In this document: positions 1 through 5,407 of the stretch, in pieces
How positions within the stretch are numbered: the stretch's first letter is position 1
Layout: each line of letters starts with the position of its first letter
Assembly (NCBI GenBank): GCA_003354225.1
Contig: PIVH01000592.1
Span: 1-5,407 of the forward strand
Direction of reading: 5' to 3'
DNA from: Globobulimina sp.
Lineage: Eukaryota > Foraminifera > Rotaliida
DNA: 5,407 bases
The notes under the pieces: model-generated
What the model saw: the letters and a program-made list of their open reading frames with translations, nothing else
Told to the model about the DNA's origin: nothing
Databases searched by the model: none
Program-made: the position numbers and the translations under genes

Positions 1-3000
1 TATGGTCCTGTGGAATGCCGATTTTCTTCCCAATCGCATGCGCAGTCACCTCATTATCGCCAGTTATCATATAACAGGCAATATTCTCTTGCGTTTCTAA
101 ATAATTTATCACATTGTACGCATCCGCTTTAATGCGGTCCGCAATGGCTAAAATCCCACATAACTCTCCATTTATCCCTATAAACACACAAGTATTGCCA
201 TTCATTTCCAACTGCCTCGCTTTGCCCTCCACAAAGCCCACATATCCATCTTCATCTTCATCTTTCTCCTCATCCTCATAATCCTCACCACGCAGCCAAG
301 CCGCAAACTTCTTGCACTGTACGCCGTATTTATTCATATATTGCAAGTTGCCAATCAACACTGTCACGTCCTTATACATGGCAGTCACACCCAACCCGCT
401 GTGCGGTATAAACTCATCCGGCGACCAATAATTGCATTTAAACTCATAGCCCAAATTCAAATCGCGTAAATTGTTCCAGCTCTCCGACACCGACACGCCA
501 GATACGGAGTATTCATTGGCCAGCTCCGCCCCTTTTACGCCATCCCTTTCGTTATAAATCCCCTCAATAAAGTTGCACACCGCAGTGCCAATCAAATGCT
601 CCGACTGTTTCTCCGCACCGTAGATATAATTCCAAAACCTATCCCTCGCGGCACTGGCACGCATATTGTCACTCGGCGCGGACCCGAATATTTCATGCAA
701 ACTCTGATCAGAGATCTTCAGCACATTCACAATCTGCATCTTGCCCTGTGTCAACGTGCCCGTTTTGTCGAATAAAATGCAATTAGTTTGCCCCACAATC
801 TCCAGCGGCTCGCCGCCTTTGAACAAGACGCCTAACTCGGCCGCCTTCCCCGTCGCCACCATCACCGCAGTCGGCGTAGCCAACCCCAAGGCGCACGGAC
901 AGGATATCACCAACACGGAGATGGCAAACAAAAAACTATAATATATGTTGGAATGCGCGCCGTGTTCGCCGCTCTTTAAACCAAACAATTTGTCCGCGTG
1001 AATGCTGCCAGTTTCAAAGCCGATATACCAGCCCAGGAACACCAGCAACGCTATCAGCATCACACAGGGCACGAACCGCGCGGCGATGCTGTCGGCCAGG
1101 TTTTGGATGGGCGCTCTGCTGCTCTGCGCATTCTCCACCAGCGTTATTATCTTACTTAGCACCGTCTCATTGCCGATCTTGTTGACGCGAATGTAAACCG
1201 TATTGCTGAGGTTCACCGTGGCGCCAATCACCTCATCGCCGACGCCTTTGTGCACCGACATGGACTCGCCAGTGATGAGCGACTCGTCCATGGAGGACAC
1301 GCCAGAGACTATGACCCCATCGCACGGGCATTTACTGCCACGCGTCACTTCCAAGATGTCGTTGAGCTCAATTAGGCGTGCATCGATCTCGCGGATTTTC
1401 AACACACGCGGGACGCTCCCGGATGCGTCAGATGCGTCGTTTTCATTTTCGTGTTGCGGGTCGCGATAATTCTCCACTAAGCGTGCTACGGACGGGGCTA
1501 AGTCCATCAGTTTGTCCAAAGCTTGCGAGGTTTTGCCTTTGGCGATGGTTTCCATGTATTTGCCGAGGATGATGACAGTGATTAAGACGGCAGAGGTCTC
1601 GAAGGTGGTATTGGGAGAAGCGTCGTGTCCGACGGTGCAGATAATGACTTGGATGATGCTGAAGAAGTACGAGATGGAGGTGGCCAAAGCCACCAAGACG
1701 TCCATGTTGGCAGCGCCGGCACGCAGCGATTTGTAGGCGCCGCGGTAAAATAATAAGCCAGGCGGCCCGAATTGGATTGGCGTGGCGAGCAGAAATAAGA
1801 CGGCATCGTGGATGGAGCAGCCAGCGATAAATTCCCTGTTGAATATGTCTGAGAAGCCATCAAAAAAAGGAAAGATCATAGTGGCTAAAAATGCAGGTAT
1901 TGCAAAGAGCAAACTGTATTTGAATAAACGTGTCCATTGCAACATTTCTCGCTGGCGACTTTGCTGTATATTATGTAGAGAAACACCGCAAAAAAGGTAT
2001 AGAAAACGTGCGATTTTGCGCCGGGCGCTGTATATATTTTAACTTGAATGTTTTTCTTTCGTTGGGAGATGTCGCTGGCATCAAACACGATTTTGCATTT
2101 ATATTTGTGCTGATTGATGCATTGCGAGATGGTACGCATGCCGGTGATGTTTGGGTCGTACGCGATGGTCGCATAGAACGTGTATATGTCGCTGTATTTG
2201 TTGTGCATCGGTAGATTGAACGTTGTATGCGACTGCGACACGGATACATTGCCATCATTATCATGCATCGCCATGGAAAAGTCGGATCGGAAGGGTTCGA
2301 GCATGGTGGATGACATGTCAATTTTGGGCAAATCATTGAGTGGCACAGGCGGCTCTGTGCCGGACACATTGGAGACGCCTTCAATGGTCATTATAGTGTC
2401 AAAGATTTGCTGTTTGCTTTCGGTGTGGAAGGGATAGAACAATTGGACGGTGAAGCTGTTTTTGTTGGTGGTGGAGATTAATAATTCAGAGGCGTGGAAG
2501 CCGATATCTTCGATTTCCTCGATAATGTCGTCGAGGTTGATTTCATTGGAATCGAGTATGACTTCGGCGCGTTTTAACAAAAGAGAGACCGAACAAGATT
2601 CAACTCCGTCGATGGAGGTTAATAGCTTTTGAATCATTGCTGAACAGGCTCCACAAGTCATGCCTTCGATGTTTAGGAATTTCTTGTCCAATGAGTTGGA
2701 ATCAGAGGGTGCTTCGTCTTCGTTGGAGAGAAAAGGACGTTGCTCGTCTTCGGTTAACTATGTAGATGTATTTTGATGGTTTAATTTGTATGTCAATGTA
2801 TATATTGTATGTATTGAACTGAACCGAACCAGTGTGTTGTTTTGTTTTTTGCTCACGAATTGTGAGATCACTGCACCTGCGCTAGAATGTGTCATAGTGT
2901 TGACTGAGAATTCTAAAGCAGCAATGGTGGGCGGTCAGAGTTTGTGGGAAAAAAACTGTCAACTTTAACAAAACTTTTGGTTTTGGTTGTTCTGTTTCTA

Positions 3001-3073
3001 GCACAACATGGCCTATTTCTATGTCTATTTCTGGATCTGGGAAGTCGTCTATTGACTCAAATGCGAAATTCAT
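1..3073 (-). CDS. Cu(I)-translocating P1B-type ATPase (ATP7/CCC2-like), C-terminus cut by the window edge, with introns
   Basis: This copper pump moves Cu(I) across a membrane using ATP; eukaryotic members usually load secreted cuproenzymes in the Golgi or export excess copper. Seen: an unbroken frame on the minus strand from 1963 to 2 (654 codons), with membrane pairs near 1930-1860 and 1795-1730, then 1710-1640 and 1610-1560, the actuator motif TGES (1273-1262), TM5 near 1075-1020, TM6 with the Cu(I)-type CPC motif (901-893), the phosphorylation site DKTGT (769-755), the N-domain SEH (604-596) and GxG (SGLGV), and TGDN (64-53). The GDGxNDSP hinge and TM7-8 lie off the left edge. Exon 2 (2757 to about 2008) carries an intact GMTCGAC metal-binding loop (2664-2644) and a second, cysteine-less HMA domain. 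Exon 1 is least certain: I favour an ATG at 3073 spliced from 2975 to 2757, giving about 937 residues in the window. The family is secure; the exact N-terminus and one splice donor are not. Confidence 0.93.
1964..2043 (-). other. Spliceosomal intron between the HMA region and TM1 (donor uncertain)
   Basis: The HMA frame (1885-2757) and the membrane-domain frame (2-1963) differ by two bases, and neither stays meaningful across this junction. An intron ending in ACAG, with acceptor G at 1964, joins them in phase 0 before the codons for QSRQREM. Three GT donors are in the same phase: 2043 (80 nt), 2007 (44 nt, GTTTTC) and 1986 (23 nt). The 80-nt form gives a linker between FDAS and REMLQW close in length to that of ATP7 proteins as I recall them, so it is marked here; the 44-nt form is also possible. 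A frameshift in the sequence is the alternative to an intron. Confidence 0.65.
2077..2454 (-). other. Degenerate second HMA domain with an insertion and no CxxC
   Basis: A second HMA-like fold can be traced after the first. The opening strand (FTVQLFYP) and helix (KQQIFDTIMTIEGVSNVSG) are followed by about 58 residues of Ser/Met/Asp-rich insertion (roughly 2358-2185). The domain then resumes with FYATIAYDPNITGMRTI and ends at KIVFDAS. The last part resembles the strand 3, helix 2 and strand 4 region of ATP7 HMA repeats, where YDP-x-I-x-G-x-R-x-I is typical. The loop where GMTCxxC should sit reads FYPFHTESK, so both metal ligands are absent. I infer a structural or regulatory role rather than copper transfer. 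Confidence 0.65.
2479..2688 (-). other. First HMA metal-binding domain with intact CxxC
   Basis: This is a heavy-metal-associated domain of about 70 residues at the N-terminus of the copper ATPase. It has the beta-alpha-beta-beta-alpha-beta pattern of the family: a first strand leading into GMTCGAC, a helix, the segment IDGVESCSVSL, then an acidic second helix and IGFHASEL. The two cysteines of the CxxC motif (codons at 2655-2653 and 2646-2644) are the expected Cu(I) ligands and the docking point for an Atox1-type chaperone. No ATG lies between the in-frame TAG at 2760-2758 and the GM of this motif, so the protein start must come from an upstream exon. Confidence 0.93.
2758..2974 (-). other. 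Probable first intron of the copper ATPase
   Basis: The HMA frame opens after an in-frame TAG (2760-2758) without an ATG, and this TAG reads as a splice acceptor (ACATAG, preceded by AT-rich sequence). A donor at 2974 (GTTTTG) after the codons for QPKPK joins a 33-codon acidic first exon (ATG at 3073) in phase 0. A competing model uses the ATG at 2895-2893, the donor CAG|GTGCAG at 2876 and an acceptor at 2748 (129 nt, phase 1), giving a much shorter start. Both restore the frame. I favour the longer exon for its better acceptor and its longer coding stretch. Confidence 0.45.
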
Positions 3074-3145
3074 TCTTTGTATTCATTCAACATCTAAATG
3101 TGAAATTAAATGAATTATTCTATTATTAGATTGTTGTTCATAATC

Positions 3146-3154
3146 TATATATAA
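3146..3154 (-). promoter_or_regulatory. TATA-like element upstream of the copper ATPase
   Basis: TATATATAA on the plus strand (TTATATATA on the minus strand) lies about 73 bases upstream of the proposed ATPase start at 3073. That distance suits a TATA box with a short leader. In such AT-rich DNA a match can arise by chance, and promoter consensus in this organism is unknown. Confidence 0.25.
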
Positions 3155-3270
3155 TGCCGCGTCAGCATGTAAGAGATATTTATGTATATTTCACAATATT
3201 ATAGAACACAGAATAGATAATGGTAATAATGGTTGATTGTAATTTATCTGAATATTTCCAAACCACAACT

Positions 3271-3297
3271 TGATTATTGATTGATTGATTGGTTGAT
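3271..3297. repeat. TGAT-type tetranucleotide microsatellite
   Basis: An imperfect run of TGAT/TGATT units occurs in the divergent intergenic region (tgattattgattgattgat followed by tggttgat). It looks like ordinary slippage-prone low-complexity DNA. Confidence 0.8.
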
Positions 3298-3396
3298 ATC
3301 TCTTCTGTATATCTGTTGCTAAGGCTTTATTATTTGTTGTAACAGTGTATCCAATGTGATTGTGACGTGCTTCTTACATGTGGCATGAACGGAATA

Positions 3397-3424
3397 TGTC
3401 TTGCTTTTGTCGCAGAAGCAGACA
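3397..3424. other. Hairpin-forming inverted repeat upstream of the small plus-strand gene
   Basis: The left arm TGTCTTGCTTTTG pairs with the right arm CAGAAGCAGACA around a TCG loop. This gives 12 base pairs, including one G-U pair, with a single bulged T at 3401. It lies about 80 bases before the ATG at 3503, so it could be part of the 5' leader. No T-run or coding role is seen; the function is unknown. Confidence 0.5.
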
Positions 3425-3502
3425 TTAAGAGCTCGACCTTAAAGCAGATAATACGAGCGACAAATCGTTGACATTTCAAGGTAAAGAAAAAACCCTTACA
3501 TA

Positions 3503-3970
3503 ATGGATCCATTACTGCAAAGAATGGACAATTTGATTGATTTGGTTCAAGTTGCTTTAATTAATATTAATGAATCAAAAAAGGGAGTGTTCCAGTTATA
3601 TCCTCCAAATATTGATGGCAAACTGGAACTTAAAACGCAAGTATCATATGATAAAGACGGCGATTGCTATACAATACAATGTCCATATTGTAATGAATTT
3701 ATTGTTGTGCTGCCAAAGCATTTAAATTGCAAAGTATTTCGTCACGGAGCATTTATACCAAAAAATGAAAAACATAGGCATTTGAGCAGCAAATACAAAC
3801 CAATAAACCCACATGAAAAATGGGAAAAAATATCACAATATTTAACAGAAAAAAGAATTGTTGGATGTGGTGGAGCATTCAAAATTATTGGAAATCCAAA
3901 AAAAAATAAAACATCATTGTACGCCGTGACATGTGGTTACGGCAAACAAAGACAACGACGAAAAAAATAA
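3503..3970 (+). CDS. Small uncharacterised Cys/His-rich protein of a virus- and phage-associated family
   Basis: This gene encodes 155 residues, ATG to TAA, with no intron needed. The N-terminal 50 residues are unassigned. The rest has a conserved-looking pattern: CPYC (60-63), LNCKVFRHG (74-82), NPH (102-104) followed by a short helix with K-x-W, VGCGGAF (120-126) and a final AVTCGY (141-146). Cys60, Cys63, Cys76, His104, Cys122 and Cys144 are plausible zinc ligands. From memory, small proteins with CPxC, NCxxFRHG, PH, GCGxPF and C-D-Y in this order occur in algal giant viruses, mimivirus relatives and phages, usually shorter and without known function. The basic tail (KQRQRRKK) could be a nuclear signal or bind nucleic acid. 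The gene is AT-rich, divergent from the copper ATPase and convergent with the OTU gene. It could be an endogenised viral gene or an old eukaryotic member of the same family; I cannot assign a function. Confidence 0.8.
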   Translation: MDPLLQRMDNLIDLVQVALININESKKGVFQLYPPNIDGKLELKTQVSYDKDGDCYTIQCPYCNEFIVVLPKHLNCKVFRHGAFIPKNEKHRHLSSKYKPINPHEKWEKISQYLTEKRIVGCGGAFKIIGNPKKNKTSLYAVTCGYGKQRQRRKK

Positions 3971-4130
3971 CAATATTTCAAAAACGCTTTCTTTTATGGT
4001 ATCATGGTTTTGCTATAAAATATATGTTTCGAGAATTCCCAACCAAAACAGAATAAGTACAACAAAAATGACAAGTAAATGTTCAAGAAACAATAAAAAC
4101 GCAAAAACACAAAAACAAAATGATAAATTA
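3971..4130. other. Convergent 3' intergenic region
   Basis: This AT-rich spacer of 160 bases lies between the stop codons of the small plus-strand gene and the minus-strand OTU gene. An AATAAA at 4092-4097, 122 bases past the plus-strand stop, could act as its polyadenylation signal. I see no equivalent (TTTATT on the plus strand) for the OTU gene here, so its signal may be variant or lie within the neighbouring gene. Confidence 0.4.
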
Positions 4131-5288
4131 TCACCGCATATAGCCAAACATGGTCGCTTTCTCAGTATTTTCAATGTAATCAATCATCCGTTGAATAAAT
4201 GTCTGTGGCGGTATTTCATTTTGCTGTGCTTCAAACACAGAAAACGCCAAAGTGGCCTGTTCCAAACTGTAGCCGCGATCAACCACTATCTGAATCGCAT
4301 TATTTTGAGTCCCACTCTCATGCATATTGTCGTACACATTTTCATGTATTTGATTGTGAAAATTATTATTATTATTATTAAAATTAAAATTATTATGAAA
4401 ATTGTTCTGATTCTCATTATTCAAATTATTATTATTCTGATCCACATTTTGATTGAAATTACAAAAATCATATTGTGACTTTTTCAAAGCAATGGCTAAA
4501 TCCATATTTTCCTGCTCATTAAGCGATTTCTTGATCGCTTCGTCGACAGATTCTTTCTCAAACTGCGCCAAAGATTTCTCGATCGCAATGTCAAACTGTT
4601 GGTTATTTTCGTCATTCCCAGTGAACATTTTACGCGATTCGGCCAATGCAATATTAAAATATTCCAACTCCGTAGCTTCCATATCAGAAATGGCCAATGT
4701 CGCTTGCGAAGCATGTGTACTCCGTAAATATGACAATCTGATTTTGTCATCCTCGATTTCACCGACTTTGTCCCCATTTATCATATAGATATCCTGCTCG
4801 TTATTGTTCATAATCGAGTTATAGTGCGAGTTGCAATGATATGACAATCTGATTGGCGGCAATTTATGCAACTTATCATTGGCGTTATTATTGTTGGACA
4901 ATGTAAACGTTTTCATGGGTTTGTCATCGTACGCATAGATCTCAATGCTCCGCCCATAAATCTCTGAAAAGGCCTGAATTTCGAGGTTGTCGCCCCAGAT
5001 CCCATTGTGTGACATGCGCACACAATACGCATCAAACACGTCTTTGTCGTGCCCGCCAGGCACATATGAGCCAAAATACTCATATTCGGACTGCAAATAT
5101 AGCACACATTTCGCGCGTAATAGATTATGGAAGTCTTGTTTGCCATACACTTGATGCGATATACTGCGAAATAAACAATTCCCATCTTCCCCCATTGACT
5201 CTATATGCAATCCTTTACGTTGCAATTTGAGGGCAAATTGTTGTTCATCGCGTTCGATGTCCGTTTCCATGGTGCTCGCCGACTCCAT
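4131..5288 (-). CDS. OTU-family deubiquitinase (OTUD5-like) with UIM-like helices and a UBA-like C-terminus
   Basis: This cysteine protease is expected to cleave ubiquitin chains. The reading frame gives 385 residues from the ATG at 5288 to TGA; an ATG at 5270 (379 residues) may be the real start, because the first bases overlap a probable chimeric join. The OTU domain covers about residues 13-160. It has the catalytic loop EDGNCLFRSIS with Cys38 and Asp35, the GIWGDNLEIQAFSEIYGRSIEIY segment near 96-118 that matches the WG-x-E-x-x-A region of the OTUD5/OTUD3 type, and YHCNSHYNSI (150-159) with the probable catalytic His155. Residues 205-275 form acidic and Ala/Ser helices with UIM-like cores (ALAES, AIEKS, AIKKS, ALKKS). 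An Asn-rich linker follows (277-330). The last 55 residues (VVDRGYSLEQATLAF and on) look like a UBA-type helical bundle. No intron is needed. The gene converges on the small plus-strand gene. Confidence 0.93.
   Translation of the reverse strand: MESASTMETDIERDEQQFALKLQRKGLHIESMGEDGNCLFRSISHQVYGKQDFHNLLRAKCVLYLQSEYEYFGSYVPGGHDKDVFDAYCVRMSHNGIWGDNLEIQAFSEIYGRSIEIYAYDDKPMKTFTLSNNNNANDKLHKLPPIRLSYHCNSHYNSIMNNNEQDIYMINGDKVGEIEDDKIRLSYLRSTHASQATLAISDMEATELEYFNIALAESRKMFTGNDENNQQFDIAIEKSLAQFEKESVDEAIKKSLNEQENMDLAIALKKSQYDFCNFNQNVDQNNNNLNNENQNNFHNNFNFNNNNNNFHNQIHENVYDNMHESGTQNNAIQIVVDRGYSLEQATLAFSVFEAQQNEIPPQTFIQRMIDYIENTEKATMFGYMR
4134..4298 (-). other. UBA-like C-terminal domain of the OTU protein
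   Basis: The final 55 residues begin with AIQIVVDRGYSLEQATLAF, matching the first two helices of UBA-type folds (hydrophobic helix, MGY/GY-like loop, then a helix with xxAxxA). A third helix follows (FIQRMIDYIEN). This suggests another ubiquitin-binding surface. The call rests on pattern only, without a profile search. Confidence 0.5.
4299..4460 (-). repeat. Asn-rich low-complexity linker (AAT repeats) in the OTU gene
   Basis: About 54 codons between the UIM-like helices and the UBA-like domain are dominated by Asn, with Gln, His and Phe. They are written largely as AAT, including a run of five or more AAT codons near 4366-4381. Such tracts expand by slippage and are common in protists with AT-rich genomes. 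The tract probably forms a flexible linker. Confidence 0.85.
4461..4676 (-). other. UIM-like ubiquitin-binding helices in the OTU protein
   Basis: Four short helices in a row fit the ubiquitin-interacting motif core (hydrophobic-x-x-Ala-x-x-x-Ser with acidic flanks): YFNIALAESRKM (210-221), QFDIAIEKSLAQFE (231-244), SVDEAIKKSLNEQE (247-260) and NMDLAIALKKSQ (261-272). The middle two fit best. Several weak ubiquitin contacts next to an OTU domain would favour polyubiquitin substrates; this role is inferred from the motif family. Confidence 0.6.
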
Positions 5289-5407
5289 CACCTGGACGGG
5301 GAGCGATAGCGCCCAGCTTTATGGGCTGGAACGCTGGGGTGATCCTTACTTCTCCATCAACCCACGCGGGCATGTGAGCGTGCAACCACGCGGAGACCGT
5401 GGCGGAA
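5269..5407 (+). CDS. speA: N-terminal fragment of picocyanobacterial-type biosynthetic arginine decarboxylase
   Basis: SpeA converts arginine to agmatine, using pyridoxal phosphate, in polyamine synthesis. The open plus-strand frame from an ATG at 5269 (or 5257) to the window edge reads ITWTGSDSAQLYGLERWG, then DPYFSINPRGHVSVQPRGDR and GG. That is the start of the cyanobacterial enzyme, which I recall as W-x-x-x-DS-x-x-LY-x-x-x-WG-x-PYFSIN-x-x-GH-x-x-V-x-P-x-G-x-RGG; the wording is closest to marine Synechococcus and Prochlorococcus. Only about 46 codons of an enzyme of roughly 640 residues are present. The GC content (about 60-63% in the last two sequence lines) is far above the neighbouring OTU and intergenic DNA. 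Its start overlaps the OTU gene start on the other strand, so the true SpeA start may have been lost at a chimeric join. Confidence 0.85.
   Translation, partial: MVLADSITWTGSDSAQLYGLERWGDPYFSINPRGHVSVQPRGDRGG

Larger units (their letters stand above)
3074..3502. promoter_or_regulatory. AT-rich intergenic region between divergent genes
   Basis: These 429 bases separate the copper ATPase (minus strand) from the small zinc-binding-like gene (plus strand), so promoters and 5' leaders of both should lie here. I see no tRNA, no coding frame with recognisable similarity and no mobile element. It contains a TATA-like run, a TGAT-rich repeat and a hairpin, listed separately. If the ATPase starts at the downstream ATG instead (2895), the region extends to 2896. 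Confidence 0.5.

Noticed and set aside
741-1736. Several plus-strand open frames of 60-90 codons across the ATPase core
   Set aside because: They are antisense shadows of a well-conserved GC-rich coding region and show no recognisable protein features.
1885-2007. Read-through of the HMA frame into FYTFFAVFLYIIYSK and beyond, as a short stand-alone metal-binding protein
   Set aside because: It resembles a membrane helix, but the copper ATPase continues at once in another frame with the expected pre-TM1 sequence. The read-through is best explained as intron sequence.
2689-2691. Translation start of the HMA part at this codon
   Set aside because: The codon is TTG, not ATG, on the minus strand. 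In a eukaryotic gene with open frame upstream to a splice-like TAG this is not a credible start.
3074-3502. tRNA or other structured RNA gene in the intergenic region
   Set aside because: No cloverleaf or B-box-like GGTTCGA was found. The only clear structure is one short hairpin.
3330-3512. Minus-strand open frame of 60 codons upstream of the small plus-strand gene
   Set aside because: It has no recognisable motif, includes the hairpin arms and overlaps the start of the better supported plus-strand gene. Chance is sufficient.
3933-4478. Plus-strand open frame of 181 codons with a very Ile-rich end
   Set aside because: It is largely antisense to the OTU gene. The Ile run is the AAT (Asn) repeat read from the other strand, and the first part is AT-rich 3' spacer without recognisable protein features.
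5289-5291. Start of the OTU gene at GTG
   Set aside because: ATG follows directly at 5288-5286, and GTG starts are not expected in a nuclear gene. The bases here probably belong to the cyanobacterial side of the join.

Overview
The window looks like nuclear DNA of a free-living unicellular eukaryote, probably a marine or freshwater protist, with a short bacterial stretch joined to its right end. Three things point to a eukaryote: an ATP7/CCC2-type copper ATPase whose frame is only continuous if spliceosomal introns are removed, an OTUD5-like ubiquitin protease with ubiquitin-binding helices, and an Asn-rich low-complexity tract encoded by AAT runs. I cannot name the lineage. TGA ends the OTU gene and TAA ends the small plus-strand gene, so both are used as stops.

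Layout, left to right. Positions 1 to about 3073 (minus strand) hold a Cu(I)-translocating P1B-type ATPase whose C-terminal end runs off the left edge. It has a short acidic N-terminus, one intact CxxC metal-binding (HMA) domain, a degenerate second HMA domain, six of the expected eight membrane segments, the actuator domain, and the phosphorylation and nucleotide-binding domains up to TGDN. At least one intron (ending at 1964), and probably a second one near the N-terminus, interrupt it. Positions 3074-3502 are an AT-rich intergenic region between divergent genes, with a TATA-like element, a TGAT repeat and a hairpin. Positions 3503-3970 (plus strand) encode a 155-residue protein with the Cys/His pattern of a small uncharacterised family that I associate from memory with giant viruses and phages. 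About 160 bp of AT-rich DNA separates it from the convergent OTU-family deubiquitinase at 4131-5288 (minus strand), which has an OTU catalytic domain, several UIM-like helices, an Asn-rich linker and a UBA-like C-terminus.

From about 5257-5290 to the right edge the plus strand encodes the N-terminus of a picocyanobacterial-type biosynthetic arginine decarboxylase (SpeA). It is GC-rich and begins inside the start of the OTU gene on the opposite strand. Two genes from different domains of life, head to head with no intergenic space, are best explained by a chimeric join during amplification or assembly, for example of a protist with cyanobacterial prey. The genes do not form a pathway: copper export to the secretory system, ubiquitin editing and polyamine synthesis are unrelated, as expected for eukaryotic gene order plus a chimera.
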